From assembly GCA_947457255.1 (NCBI GenBank), contig CANGUZ010000027.1, forward strand, positions 1-34,358: a stretch of 34,358 nucleotides of DNA. Reading direction: 5' to 3'. How positions within the stretch are numbered: the first letter of the stretch is position 1; each line of letters begins with the position of its first letter. Origin of the DNA: Flavobacteriaceae bacterium (GTDB lineage Bacteria; Bacteroidota; Bacteroidia; Flavobacteriales; Flavobacteriaceae). The translations under genes and the position numbers were made by a program. The notes beneath the pieces were generated by a model that was not told where the DNA came from, made no database searches, and saw nothing but the letters and a program-made list of their open reading frames with translations. This document shows positions 25,781-34,223 of the stretch, piece by piece.

Positions 25781-26745
25781 TATAATATTCCTTCTTTTAA
25801 AATATCATGCAAATGCAATACTCCTTTGTATTCACCATGATCTACAACTACAAGTTGCGTGATAGAAAAATCTTCCATGATATTAAACGCATCAACAACC
25901 ATATCGGTCGATTGTATCATTTTTGGATTTTTTGTCATAATATCTTTAGCTGTCAAGTCGGTAAAAGAATCTCTGTAACTTAGCATTCTTCTAATGTCAC
26001 CATCGGTAATAATCCCTACTACTTTATTGTCGTCGATTACTGCTGTTACTCCTAAACGTTTTTCAGAAATTTCGAAAATCACTTTTTTAATAGAAGAGTC
26101 TGGGCTCACTATTGGTTTTAAAGAATTGACTAGCATCGCCGAAACTTTAAGCAATAATTTTTTTCCCAACGCACCACCAGGATGGTATTTAGCAAAGTCT
26201 TCAGCTTTAAAATTTCTCATTTCCATTAAACAAACAGCAAGAGCATCACCCATCACCAACTGAGCGGTAGTGCTATTAGTAGGCGCAAGATTATTAGGAC
26301 ACGATTCAGAGTCAATAGTGGTATTTAAAACACAATCGGAATTTTTTGCTAAAAAGGAAGTCATGTTTCCTGTTATGGCAATTAAGGTATTTCCGAAATT
26401 TTTTAAAATAGGGATTAGAATTTTTATCTCAGGACTATTGCCGCTTTTTGAAATGCAAATGACAACATCGTCTTTTTGAACCATTCCTAAATCACCATGA
26501 ATAGCCTCAGAGGCATGAAGAAATAGCGATGGAGTGCCAGTAGAGTTCATTGTTGCTACAATTTTTTGAGCAATAATGGCACTTTTTCCTATTCCGGTTA
26601 CAATCAATCTGCCTTTACAATCAAAGATGGTTTTGGTTGCTTTAATATAGCTTTCATCAAGAAAATCAGCAAGTTTCGCTATCGATTGGCTTTCAGATAA
26701 AATAGTTTTTTTGGCTGTAGCCAATATATTTTCTTTAGTTATCAA
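25780..26745 (-). CDS. kdsD: D-arabinose-5-phosphate isomerase (KpsF/GutQ family)
   Basis: A protein of 321 residues if started at the TTG at 26745, giving MITKENILATAKKTI, the usual beginning of the family. It interconverts ribulose-5-phosphate and arabinose-5-phosphate, the first step to Kdo of LPS. The N-terminal SIS domain carries VTGIGKSA, SEAIHGDLGM and ISKSGNSPE; two CBS domains occupy the last 130 residues (DGDIRRML; HLHDILKEGI). An ATG at 26841 is in frame but would add 32 unlike residues and lies upstream of a TAAATTTG promoter (26802-26809), so its message would not contain it. Confidence 0.88.
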   Translation of the reverse strand: MITKENILATAKKTILSESQSIAKLADFLDESYIKATKTIFDCKGRLIVTGIGKSAIIAQKIVATMNSTGTPSLFLHASEAIHGDLGMVQKDDVVICISKSGNSPEIKILIPILKNFGNTLIAITGNMTSFLAKNSDCVLNTTIDSESCPNNLAPTNSTTAQLVMGDALAVCLMEMRNFKAEDFAKYHPGGALGKKLLLKVSAMLVNSLKPIVSPDSSIKKVIFEISEKRLGVTAVIDDNKVVGIITDGDIRRMLSYRDSFTDLTAKDIMTKNPKMIQSTDMVVDAFNIMEDFSITQLVVVDHGEYKGVLHLHDILKEGIL

Positions 26746-26763
26746 AACAGAATTGTTATAAAA

Positions 26764-26794
26764 TTTGTAAGTGTAAAAGAAATTAGTATCTTTA
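26764..26794 (+). promoter_or_regulatory. Predicted recQ promoter
   Basis: TTTG at 26764-26767, a 19-base spacer, then TATCTTTA at 26787-26794, one mismatch from TAnnTTTG. The start would be near 26801, about 31 bases before the recQ ATG. It overlaps the divergent kdsD leader. Confidence 0.5.
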
Positions 26795-26801
26795 TGTGTT
26801 G

Positions 26802-26809
26802 CAAATTTA
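26802..26809 (-). promoter_or_regulatory. Predicted kdsD -7 element
   Basis: The - strand reads TAAATTTG followed by CA, the full flavobacterial -7 pattern. Transcription would start near 26795, 50 bases before the TTG start at 26745 and downstream of the ATG at 26841. Confidence 0.6.
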
Positions 26810-26831
26810 TACAAAATACCATTAACAAAGA

Positions 26832-29027
26832 ATGAATTCAAACGAAATTGATATACACAAAGAACTAAAAAAATATTTTGGTTTTAACCAATTTAAAGGT
26901 TTACAAGAACAGGTAATAAAAGCGATATTGGCAAAAGAAAACACTTTCGTAATTATGCCAACAGGTGGTGGAAAATCGTTATGCTACCAATTACCAGCGT
27001 TAGTTCAAGAAGGAACAGCAATTGTGGTTTCTCCTTTAATTGCCCTAATGAAAAATCAAGTCGATGCTATTAGAAGCTTATCATCAGAAAACGGAATCGC
27101 TCACGTACTTAATTCATCGCTTACCAAAACAGAAATCACTCAGGTTAAAAAAGACATTACATCAGGTTTAACCAAACTTTTATATGTTGCTCCAGAATCG
27201 TTAACTAAAGAAGAGTATGTTAACTTTCTTCAAAATGTGCCAATATCATTTGTAGCTATCGATGAGGCGCATTGCATCTCAGAGTGGGGACATGATTTTA
27301 GACCAGAATACAGAAACCTTAAAAATATTATTAAGTTATTAGGCGACGTTCCAGTTATTGGCTTGACCGCTACTGCTACGCCAAAAGTGCAAGAAGATAT
27401 TCTAAAAAACTTAGACATGTCTGATGCAACTACTTTTAAAGCTTCGTTTAACAGGCCCAATCTTTTTTATGAAGTACGAACTAAAACTAAAAATGTAGAA
27501 TCGGATATTATCCGTTTTATCAAACAGCATAAAGGAAAATCGGGTATTATATATTGTTTAAGTCGTAAAAAAGTGGAGGCTATTGCCGAAGTTTTGCAAG
27601 TAAACGGAATTAGTGCTGTACCTTATCATGCTGGACTTGACGCTAAAACAAGAGCAAAACATCAAGATATGTTTCTTATGGAAGACGTTGAAGTTGTTGT
27701 TGCTACTATAGCATTTGGTATGGGAATTGACAAACCAGACGTTCGTTTCGTAATTCATCATGACATTCCGAAATCATTAGAAAGTTATTATCAAGAAACG
27801 GGTCGTGGCGGACGTGATGGTGGCGAAGGTCATTGTTTAGCCTATTATTCTTATAAAGATGTCGAGAAATTAGAAAAATTCATGTCGGGAAAACCAGTTG
27901 CTGAACAAGAAATTGGTTTTGCATTGTTGCAAGAGGTTGTAGCTTATGCTGAAACTTCTATGTCAAGAAGAAAATTCCTATTGCATTATTTTGGAGAAGA
28001 ATTTGATAGCGAAACGGGAGATGGTGCCGATATGGACGATAATGTTCGCAATCCTAAAACTAAAGTGGAAGCCAAAGATCAAGTGGTTAAATTATTAGAA
28101 GTTGTTCGCGATACCAAGCATTTATACAAATCAAAAGAAATCGTTTATACTTTAATTGGTCGCGTAAATGCAATGATTAAAGCTTATAGAACCGATACGT
28201 ACCCGTTTTTTGGTTCAGGCAAAAACTTCGAAGAGCGGTATTGGATGGCTTTAATACGTCAGGTTTTGGTAGACGGATTATTATCTAAAGATATTGAAAC
28301 CTACGGAATTGTCAAAGTAACCGAAAAAGGATTAGATTTTATAAAGAATCCTGTTTCATTTATGATGTCAGAAGATCACGAGTATAACGAAACCGAAGAT
28401 GAAGCTATAGTAACTGCCGCAAAATCTTCAGGTACAGCTGATGAGGTTTTAATGTCGATGTTGCGTGATTTGAGAAAAAAAGTAGCGAAAAAATTAGGCG
28501 TTCCTCCTTTTGTGGTTTTTCAAGATCCGTCATTAGAAGATATGGCTTTAAAATATCCAATTTCTTTAGATGAATTGGGAAATATTCATGGAGTTGGAGA
28601 GGGAAAAGCCAAGAAATATGGTAAGGAATTTGTAGCATTAATTAGTCGTTATGTAGAAGATAATGATGTTATTCGTCCGGACGATTTGGTAGTAAAATCA
28701 ACCGGTGCTAATTCAGCAAATAAATTATATATCATTCAAAATATCGATAGGAAACTATCTTTAGAAGATATTGCTTCCGCTAAAGGCATGAATATGGATG
28801 CCCTCATAAAAGAAATGGAGCAGATTGTAAATGCAGGTACTAAATTGAATATCAAATATTGGGTAGACGATATTTTAGATGATGACCAACAAGAAGAAAT
28901 TCATGATTTTTTTATGGAATCAGAATCGGACAATATAGAAGAAGCGCTAAAGGAATTTGATGGCGATTATGATATTGATGAATTGCGTTTAATGCGAATT
29001 AAGTTTATAAGTGAAGTGGCAAATTAG
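26832..29027 (+). CDS. recQ: ATP-dependent DNA helicase RecQ
   Basis: A 731-residue 3'-5' DNA helicase for recombination and fork repair. Walker A MPTGGGKSLCYQLP is at 42-55, Walker B DEAH at 144-147 with the following aromatic-rich loop EWGHDFRPEY, GLTATATP near 176-183, and motif VI QETGRGGRDGG near 322-332. The RQC region follows and an HRDC domain lies at about 525-600 (LRDLRKKVAKKLGVPPFVVF). About 130 extra residues end the chain, the last part acidic. The RecQ zinc site is degenerate: the segment SRRKFLLHYFGEEFD is kept, but the expected CGNCDNC is replaced by GDGADMDD. It ends 6 bases from a convergent small gene. Confidence 0.94.
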   Translation: MNSNEIDIHKELKKYFGFNQFKGLQEQVIKAILAKENTFVIMPTGGGKSLCYQLPALVQEGTAIVVSPLIALMKNQVDAIRSLSSENGIAHVLNSSLTKTEITQVKKDITSGLTKLLYVAPESLTKEEYVNFLQNVPISFVAIDEAHCISEWGHDFRPEYRNLKNIIKLLGDVPVIGLTATATPKVQEDILKNLDMSDATTFKASFNRPNLFYEVRTKTKNVESDIIRFIKQHKGKSGIIYCLSRKKVEAIAEVLQVNGISAVPYHAGLDAKTRAKHQDMFLMEDVEVVVATIAFGMGIDKPDVRFVIHHDIPKSLESYYQETGRGGRDGGEGHCLAYYSYKDVEKLEKFMSGKPVAEQEIGFALLQEVVAYAETSMSRRKFLLHYFGEEFDSETGDGADMDDNVRNPKTKVEAKDQVVKLLEVVRDTKHLYKSKEIVYTLIGRVNAMIKAYRTDTYPFFGSGKNFEERYWMALIRQVLVDGLLSKDIETYGIVKVTEKGLDFIKNPVSFMMSEDHEYNETEDEAIVTAAKSSGTADEVLMSMLRDLRKKVAKKLGVPPFVVFQDPSLEDMALKYPISLDELGNIHGVGEGKAKKYGKEFVALISRYVEDNDVIRPDDLVVKSTGANSANKLYIIQNIDRKLSLEDIASAKGMNMDALIKEMEQIVNAGTKLNIKYWVDDILDDDQQEEIHDFFMESESDNIEEALKEFDGDYDIDELRLMRIKFISEVAN

Positions 29028-29033
29028 AGTAGT

Positions 29034-29276
29034 TTATTTTTCTTCAAATAGTTCTCCACGATGAGGTTTCAAAGCGTCACGAACCTGAATCATGTTTTCA
29101 TCGGTTACAACCATAAAAGCAATAGCATGCATTTCGTCATAGATTTTAAAACCAGTTATATTTATTGGTAACTTCTCTGATTTGATATACTGTTTTAAAT
29201 GAATTTCGTGATGCTCAGCTGTTTTTGCTGAAACAGGTCCGCGAAAATCCCATATTAATTTTATTTTTCTAGACAT
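29034..29276 (-). CDS. Conserved small protein of unknown function
   Basis: An 80-residue soluble protein with no signal peptide or membrane helix. It starts SRKIKLIWDFRGPVSAKTAEHHEIHLKQY and ends MIQVRDALKPHRGELFEEK. The ATG at 29276 is preferred: starting at 29351 would add 25 residues of poorly structured sequence. Three histidines, two near residues 22-25 (HHEIH) and one at MHA, are notable but not a known motif. I recognise the type as a hypothetical protein common in flavobacteria but know no function. Its stop is 6 bases from the recQ stop. Confidence 0.72.
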   Translation of the reverse strand: MSRKIKLIWDFRGPVSAKTAEHHEIHLKQYIKSEKLPINITGFKIYDEMHAIAFMVVTDENMIQVRDALKPHRGELFEEK

Positions 29277-29368
29277 TATTAGTGTTAAAAGATTTTTAGT
29301 TGCTAAGATACAAAGTCTAATTTGAAAATGGTTTCTAAATTCAATAATCAAAATTCACTTCAAAATAG

Positions 29369-29376
29369 TACTTTTG
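29369..29376 (+). promoter_or_regulatory. Predicted -7 element for the FAD-dependent dehydrogenase
   Basis: TACTTTTG is an exact TAnnTTTG match; the start would be near 29383, leaving a leader of about 52 bases. No clear TTG is found at -33. It lies in the 158-base divergent spacer. Confidence 0.45.
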
Positions 29377-29434
29377 TATACTGATAGTATCATTCGAATA
29401 ATCGATTTACTAAATCAAGAATTAAAAAAATAAA

Positions 29435-31006
29435 ATGCCGAAAGAACTTCTTATTCAAGTATCTCCAGAAATTGCGTCAAACGAGTCACTGCTTAAAGAC
29501 TATTTGGCTAAGCAAATAAAAGTTACTTCAAATGAAATTCAACATATTACTATTCAAAAACGTTCGGTAGATGCTCGTCAAAAAGCAATAAAAATCAATT
29601 TAAAGGTATTGGTTTTTTTGCAAAACGAAGTATTTATAGAACAAAAAATACAACTTCCTGATTATAAAAACGTTATCAATGCTCAAGAAGTAATTATTGT
29701 TGGTGCTGGCCCAGCAGGACTTTTTGCTGCCTTACAATTAATTGAATTAGGTTTGAAACCAATAGTGATTGAACGAGGTAAGGATGTTCGTGGGCGTCGT
29801 CGTGATTTAAAAGCCATTAATGTAGATCATATTGTAAACAAAGATTCTAATTATTGCTTTGGTGAGGGAGGCGCAGGAACTTACTCTGACGGAAAACTGT
29901 ATACTCGATCTAAAAAACGAGGAGATGTTACTAGAATTCTAGAATTGCTAGTTGCATTTGGAGCTTCAGAAGATATTTTAATTGAAGCGCATCCACATAT
30001 AGGAACGAATAAATTACCTCAAATTATTCAGGATATTCGAGAAAAAATTATCGAAATGGGAGGGAAGGTACTATTTGAAACCCGTCTAACAGATATTTTA
30101 ATAAAAAACAATGAAGTTCAAGGAATTGTTACCCAAAATGGAGATACAATTATTGCTTCAAAAATAATATTGGCGACTGGACATTCTGCTCGCGATATTT
30201 TTGAATTATTAGACAGAAAGAAGGTTTTTATAGAAGCCAAACCATTTGCTTTGGGAGTAAGAGCAGAACACCCTCAATCCTTAATAGATAGTATTCAGTA
30301 CAGTTGTGATTATAGAGGAGAGTTGCTTCCGCCAGCTCCATATTCTATTGTAAAACAAGTCAACGGTCGTGGAATGTATTCGTTTTGTATGTGTCCGGGT
30401 GGCGTAATTGCTCCTTGTGCAACGAGTCCCGGAGAAGTAGTTACTAATGGATGGTCGCCATCGAAGCGTGATCAATCAACAGCCAATTCAGGAATTGTTA
30501 TTGAGTTAAAGCTAGAAGATTTTAAACCTTTTGCTAAATATGGCGCATTAGCTGGAATGGAATTTCAAAAAGCTATTGAGCAAAAATCATGGGATTTGGC
30601 AGGGAAAACTCAAAAAGTACCCGCGCAACGAATGGTCGATTTTACCCAAAATAAAGTCTCGAATTCTATTCCAAAAACCTCTTATGTACCTGGAACCACT
30701 TCTGTTGAAATGGGACAAGTTTTCCCAAGTTTTTTAACGCAAATTTTGCGAGAAGGTTTTTCTGAATTTGGAAAATCGATGCGAGGGTATTTAACAAACG
30801 AAGCTATACTTCATGCGCCAGAAAGCAGGACTTCATCACCAGTTCGAATTCCTAGAGATTCAGAAACTTTAGAACATGTTCAAGTAAAAGGATTATATCC
30901 TTGTGGCGAGGGCGCGGGTTACGCAGGAGGCATAATTTCGGCAGCTATTGATGGGGAGAAGTGTGCTTTGAAAATTGCAGAGACGTTAAAACTTTTTAGA
31001 AGTTAG
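29435..31006 (+). CDS. FAD-dependent dehydrogenase (COG2509-type NAD(P)/FAD oxidoreductase)
   Basis: A 523-residue flavoprotein. After a 85-residue N-terminal domain (PKELLIQVSPEIA; TIQKRSVDARQ) comes the dinucleotide-binding IIVGAGPAGLFAALQLIELG near 87-106 with the acidic IER at strand 2. The FGEGGAGTYSDGKLYTR block near 146-162 and the second FAD element LATGHSARD near 248-256 match the uncharacterised FAD-dependent dehydrogenase family. Four cysteines occur at YSFCMCPGGVIAPCATSP (about 316-333). The C-terminal GLYPCGEGAGYAGGI closes the FAD site. The substrate is unknown. Confidence 0.88.
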   Translation: MPKELLIQVSPEIASNESLLKDYLAKQIKVTSNEIQHITIQKRSVDARQKAIKINLKVLVFLQNEVFIEQKIQLPDYKNVINAQEVIIVGAGPAGLFAALQLIELGLKPIVIERGKDVRGRRRDLKAINVDHIVNKDSNYCFGEGGAGTYSDGKLYTRSKKRGDVTRILELLVAFGASEDILIEAHPHIGTNKLPQIIQDIREKIIEMGGKVLFETRLTDILIKNNEVQGIVTQNGDTIIASKIILATGHSARDIFELLDRKKVFIEAKPFALGVRAEHPQSLIDSIQYSCDYRGELLPPAPYSIVKQVNGRGMYSFCMCPGGVIAPCATSPGEVVTNGWSPSKRDQSTANSGIVIELKLEDFKPFAKYGALAGMEFQKAIEQKSWDLAGKTQKVPAQRMVDFTQNKVSNSIPKTSYVPGTTSVEMGQVFPSFLTQILREGFSEFGKSMRGYLTNEAILHAPESRTSSPVRIPRDSETLEHVQVKGLYPCGEGAGYAGGIISAAIDGEKCALKIAETLKLFRS

Positions 31007-31013
31007 AAAGTAA

Positions 31014-31907
31014 TTATTTTTCGATTTTTTCGTATAAATTATGTATTTTTAAAATAATTACTCCAAATGCAATTGCTGCAACAATAAGAACAATATTTAA
31101 TATTCCTTCCGTACCAAAAGATAGTTTTATTAGGATAGTTGAAATAATAAATCCTGAATTTCTAATTACTTTATTGAATTTGTCTGAATGTAAAAAAGAA
31201 AATAGTAGGAGTAAAACATCAACAAGTATTAGTATTGTAAAAAAGTCATCAAAGAATATTTTGTTGATGTCCTTTATATCAGTAACAATTTTACTAAAAG
31301 AAAAGAAGCTTTCATACATCCAATGACCTAGACTATAAATGGATAATATTAAAAAAAATGGCATCAAAAGGGTAGCAATGGACTTTTTTAAGTCAATAAA
31401 TTGTAATATTTCGGGTGTCTTTATTTCTATTCCATTCATTCTCCCTTCTTTTACCAATTTATAAAAAAGAAAGATTAATAAAAACATAATTAATATGGCA
31501 ACTAAATCACTTGAAAATAAGATGTCATTTTTTATTGAAAACCAGTTTGTTGAAAATTCTAAATTAGATAAATCTTTAAAAATTCTTCGAATTACAATTA
31601 ACGAAATTATTTCATACTGTTTCCCAATGTATATTGAAGTTGATCTGGGTAAATAATATAGCAATAAATAAACTTCATATATAAGTATAAATGAGAATGG
31701 AGTATAAATTGCTGAAATCGGATTGGTCAACAATTTTGATTGATCATTTACTGAGATTACATTTAAATTTACTAAACCAATTAGTAATAAATGCATTAGA
31801 AAGCTTATTATGGCAATGTAAACAATTACGACCTCGCTCTTTTTTTTTAACTTTTCAGATAAAAAATAATTGTAAAATAAAAACAACACGTTTTTTGATT
31901 TAGACAT
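31014..31907 (-). CDS. Unrecognised multi-pass inner-membrane protein
   Basis: A 297-residue protein with about seven hydrophobic segments: roughly 25-48, 68-92, 126-148, 172-195, 220-240 and two in the last 60 residues. It begins SKSKNVLFLFYNYFLSEKLKKK, with positive charge before helix 1. The short loops hold RSTSIYIGKQYEIIS and KEGRMNGIEIKTPEI, which I do not recognise. There is no signal peptide, and no catalytic motif stands out. It is divergent from two small membrane protein genes, sharing a 131-base spacer with a palindrome. Its stop is 7 bases from the dehydrogenase stop. Confidence 0.75.
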   Translation of the reverse strand: MSKSKNVLFLFYNYFLSEKLKKKSEVVIVYIAIISFLMHLLLIGLVNLNVISVNDQSKLLTNPISAIYTPFSFILIYEVYLLLYYLPRSTSIYIGKQYEIISLIVIRRIFKDLSNLEFSTNWFSIKNDILFSSDLVAILIMFLLIFLFYKLVKEGRMNGIEIKTPEILQFIDLKKSIATLLMPFFLILSIYSLGHWMYESFFSFSKIVTDIKDINKIFFDDFFTILILVDVLLLLFSFLHSDKFNKVIRNSGFIISTILIKLSFGTEGILNIVLIVAAIAFGVIILKIHNLYEKIEK

Positions 31908-31958
31908 ATTTTTTTTGTTTAATAAAAATTAAAAAAGAGTAAACAAAATGTAATTTTA

Positions 31959-31974
31959 TTTGTAAATTTACAAA
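31959..31974. promoter_or_regulatory. Sixteen-base palindrome TTTGTAAATTTACAAA in a divergent spacer
   Basis: A perfect palindrome lies midway between two divergent genes (52 and 65 bases from their starts). The same core, GTAAATTTAC, occurs before lipoprotein copies 1 and 2. It contains TAAATTTA in both directions, so it may be a symmetric -7 box or an operator. Confidence 0.45.
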
Positions 31975-32038
31975 AACTTTGTTAATTAAATGATTAACAA
32001 CTGTTAAGAGATAATTTTAAAAAACAAAAAATCAAATT

Positions 32039-32218
32039 ATGTTTAACAAATTTAAAAAATCGGAAATATTTACCTTGGTGGTAGTAATACTTTTAATTTT
32101 CATATCTGAATATATCTATTTAGTTGAAGGAAATTTTGAGAAGGCAGTTTTTATTGGTCTTTGGCCTCCTACAATAGTTAGTTTATTAATTTTCTTTAAC
32201 TTAAAATTAAAAAAATAG
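32039..32218 (+). CDS. Small membrane protein (59 residues)
   Basis: A 59-residue protein, MFNKFKKSEIF followed by a hydrophobic helix TLVVVILLIFISEYIYLV (about 12-30), a short polar loop EGNFEKA, and a second helix from LWPPTIVSLLIFFNL (about 41-55) ending KLKK. The LWPPTI stretch is a striking conserved-looking element. Two helices with basic ends suggest both ends lie in the cytosol. The next ATG follows the TAG with no gap. I have a weak recollection of similar short proteins in Bacteroidota, with no known function. Confidence 0.7.
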   Translation: MFNKFKKSEIFTLVVVILLIFISEYIYLVEGNFEKAVFIGLWPPTIVSLLIFFNLKLKK

Positions 32219-32395
32219 ATGAAAAATTTAGATATTTTAATATTTACTGGTGTCGTTATAATTTGCTTTATAAGTTTTTTTATTTCGACTTTTAAGGCAT
32301 TTGAAAGTCTTAATAAAGAAAAAGATTATCTTTCTAAGAAAAGAGGAATTATATCACGCTTGTTGGCTTATTTTGAGAGTTTAGTTGCAGAATAA
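32219..32395 (+). CDS. Small membrane protein (58 residues)
   Basis: A 58-residue protein with one N-terminal helix, DILIFTGVVIICFISFFIS (about 5-23), followed by a charged amphipathic tail FKAFESLNKEKDYLSKKRGIISRLLAYFESLVAE. It begins exactly where the previous gene stops (TAG-ATG), so the two are translated together and may form a complex. I do not recognise it. Codon use is like the neighbours. The 190 bases that follow hold no gene I can support. Confidence 0.68.
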   Translation: MKNLDILIFTGVVIICFISFFISTFKAFESLNKEKDYLSKKRGIISRLLAYFESLVAE

Positions 32396-32562
32396 CACAT
32401 TTATTTAATTCTCAATTTAAATAATATTTTTGTCATACATTATTTATTTTAATCCCTTTTTTTACAAATTTAATTGAATTAACACAAATATTTAACAATT
32501 TAAAACTACAACGATATAGTAAATTCTCATGAAAAAGACATCTATTTATATGTTTAAAGTTG

Positions 32563-32570
32563 TATTTTTA
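32563..32570 (+). promoter_or_regulatory. Possible -7 element for gapN
   Basis: TATTTTTA followed by GCA resembles TAnnTTTGCA with one mismatch. It would place the start only about 10 bases before the ATG at 32587, so this is a weak call. Confidence 0.3.
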
Positions 32571-32586
32571 GCAAAAATTTTTAACA

Positions 32587-34167
32587 ATGATTTCGATACC
32601 AGAAGAATTTCAAATTAAAACACCAATTGTTCAAGATACCTATTTAGTAAATGGCGAACTAAAAAAATGGACAGGGCAAACAACGCCAGTATTCTCTACA
32701 ATTTCATCTACTGAAAAATACGAACCAACTTTATTAGGTTCTATTCCATTTATGGGTGAAACGGAGGCTTTAGAAGCAGTTGCTGCTGCCGATGCCGCAT
32801 TTAATAATGGTCAAGGATTGTGGCCAACGATGAAAGTGGCTGATCGTATTAAATGCATGGAAAAGTTCGTAATTCAAATGAAAACCACTCGTGCTGAAGT
32901 AGTAAAACTACTGATGTGGGAAATAGGAAAATCGTTAGGAGATTCTGAAAAAGAATTTGACAGAACCGTTGAATATATTTATGATACTATAGATAGCTAT
33001 AAAGAATTAAATGCGAGAAGTGCACATTTCTCTAAAGTGCAAGGAATAAATGCTATGGTAAGAAGAGGGCCATTAGGAGTTGTATTATGTCTTGGGCCAT
33101 ATAATTATCCATTAAACGAAACCTTCTCTTTATTGATTCCTGCATTAATTATGGGAAATCCTGTAATTTTTAAACCAGCAAAGCATGGTGTTTTATTAAT
33201 ATCACCTTTATTAGAAGCTTTTAAAACCAGTTTTCCTAAAGGAGTAATTAATATTTTATATGGTAGAGGTCGTGAAGTAGCGTCTCCAGTTATGAAATCA
33301 GGAAAAGTAGATATCTTAGCTTTAATTGGAAATAGTAAATCTGCAATTGCGTTGCAAGATCAGCATCCAAATAAAAATAGATTGCGTTTGATATTAGGAT
33401 TAGAAGCCAAAAATCCAGCAATTATTCTTCCAGATGCCGATCTAGATTTGGCTATTCAGGAATGTATTACAGGATCGTTATCTTTTAATGGGCAACGTTG
33501 TACAGCATTAAAAGTTTTGTATGTTCATGAGTCAATAGCTGACGAATTTAACAAGCGTTTTGCTGCAAAAGTAGACGGTTTGAATTTTGGAAATCCTTGG
33601 GAAAAAGGGGTGTCGTTAACTCCATTGCCAGAAAAAGAGAAACCAGCTTACATTCAAGAATTGATAGACGATGCTACCAAACATGGAGCAAAAGTAATTA
33701 ATGTAAAAGGAGGTCAACATTCTGACAATTTTATTTTCCCAGCTGTTCTATATCCAGTGAATAAAAACATGAGAGTGTATCATGAAGAGCAGTTTGGTCC
33801 AGTTGTACCAATAATGACTTTTAAAGATATTCAGGAGCCATTAAATGACATGGCGGAGTCTAATTACGGACAGCAAGTAAGTTTGTTTGGTAAAAACATT
33901 AAAACTATTGCGCCTCTAATTGATACATTAGTCAATCTTGTTTCGCGTGTAAACTTAAATAGTTCTTGTCAAAGGGGGCCAGACGTTTTTCCTTTTACAG
34001 GAAGAAAAGATTCTGCTGTAGGTACCTTAAGTATTCACGATGCTTTACGTTCATTTTCTATTAGAACTTTTGTAGCTTCAAAAGACAATGACTACAATAA
34101 TGAAATTTTACAAGCGTTATTGAATAGTAAAGAATCTAATTTTATCAATACTGATTATATCTTATAA
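32587..34167 (+). CDS. gapN: NADP-dependent glyceraldehyde-3-phosphate dehydrogenase (GapN-type aldehyde dehydrogenase)
   Basis: A 526-residue aldehyde dehydrogenase. Catalytic residues are in place: asparagine in GPYNYPLNE (N173), glutamate in LGLEAKNP (E273) and the nucleophile in [10 protein letters not shown] (C305). The C-terminal [27 protein letters not shown], then [13 protein letters not shown], is the hallmark of non-phosphorylating GAPDH, which oxidises glyceraldehyde-3-phosphate directly to 3-phosphoglycerate and makes NADPH. The [17 protein letters not shown] stretch (near 256-267) also fits. Length is slightly above the usual 475-500 through an N-terminal extension. It is monocistronic: a perfect terminator follows 18 bases beyond the stop. 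Confidence 0.9.
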   Translation: MISIPEEFQIKTPIVQDTYLVNGELKKWTGQTTPVFSTISSTEKYEPTLLGSIPFMGETEALEAVAAADAAFNNGQGLWPTMKVADRIKCMEKFVIQMKTTRAEVVKLLMWEIGKSLGDSEKEFDRTVEYIYDTIDSYKELNARSAHFSKVQGINAMVRRGPLGVVLCLGPYNYPLNETFSLLIPALIMGNPVIFKPAKHGVLLISPLLEAFKTSFPKGVINILYGRGREVASPVMKSGKVDILALIGNSKSAIALQDQHPNKNRLRLILGLEAKNPAIILPDADLDLAIQECITGSLSFNGQRCTALKVLYVHESIADEFNKRFAAKVDGLNFGNPWEKGVSLTPLPEKEKPAYIQELIDDATKHGAKVINVKGGQHSDNFIFPAVLYPVNKNMRVYHEEQFGPVVPIMTFKDIQEPLNDMAESNYGQQVSLFGKNIKTIAPLIDTLVNLVSRVNLNSSCQRGPDVFPFTGRKDSAVGTLSIHDALRSFSIRTFVASKDNDYNNEILQALLNSKESNFINTDYIL

Positions 34168-34185
34168 TTTATAATTGAATTTTAT

Positions 34186-34223
34186 AAAGCCATAAGCGGA
34201 AACGTTTATGGCTTTTTTATTTT
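34186..34223 (+). terminator. Rho-independent terminator after gapN
   Basis: AAAGCCATAAGCG (34186-34198) pairs with CGTTTATGGCTTT (34203-34215) around a GAAA tetraloop, with one G-U pair in 13, and is followed by TTTATTTT. This is a textbook intrinsic terminator. The remaining 135 bases of the window show no gene. Confidence 0.92.

Noticed and set aside
32529..32618. A 29-codon frame starting [16 protein letters not shown] just before and across the gapN start
   Set aside because: It overlaps the first codons of gapN in another frame, has no clear domain, and its lysine-rich start could be chance in AT-rich DNA.
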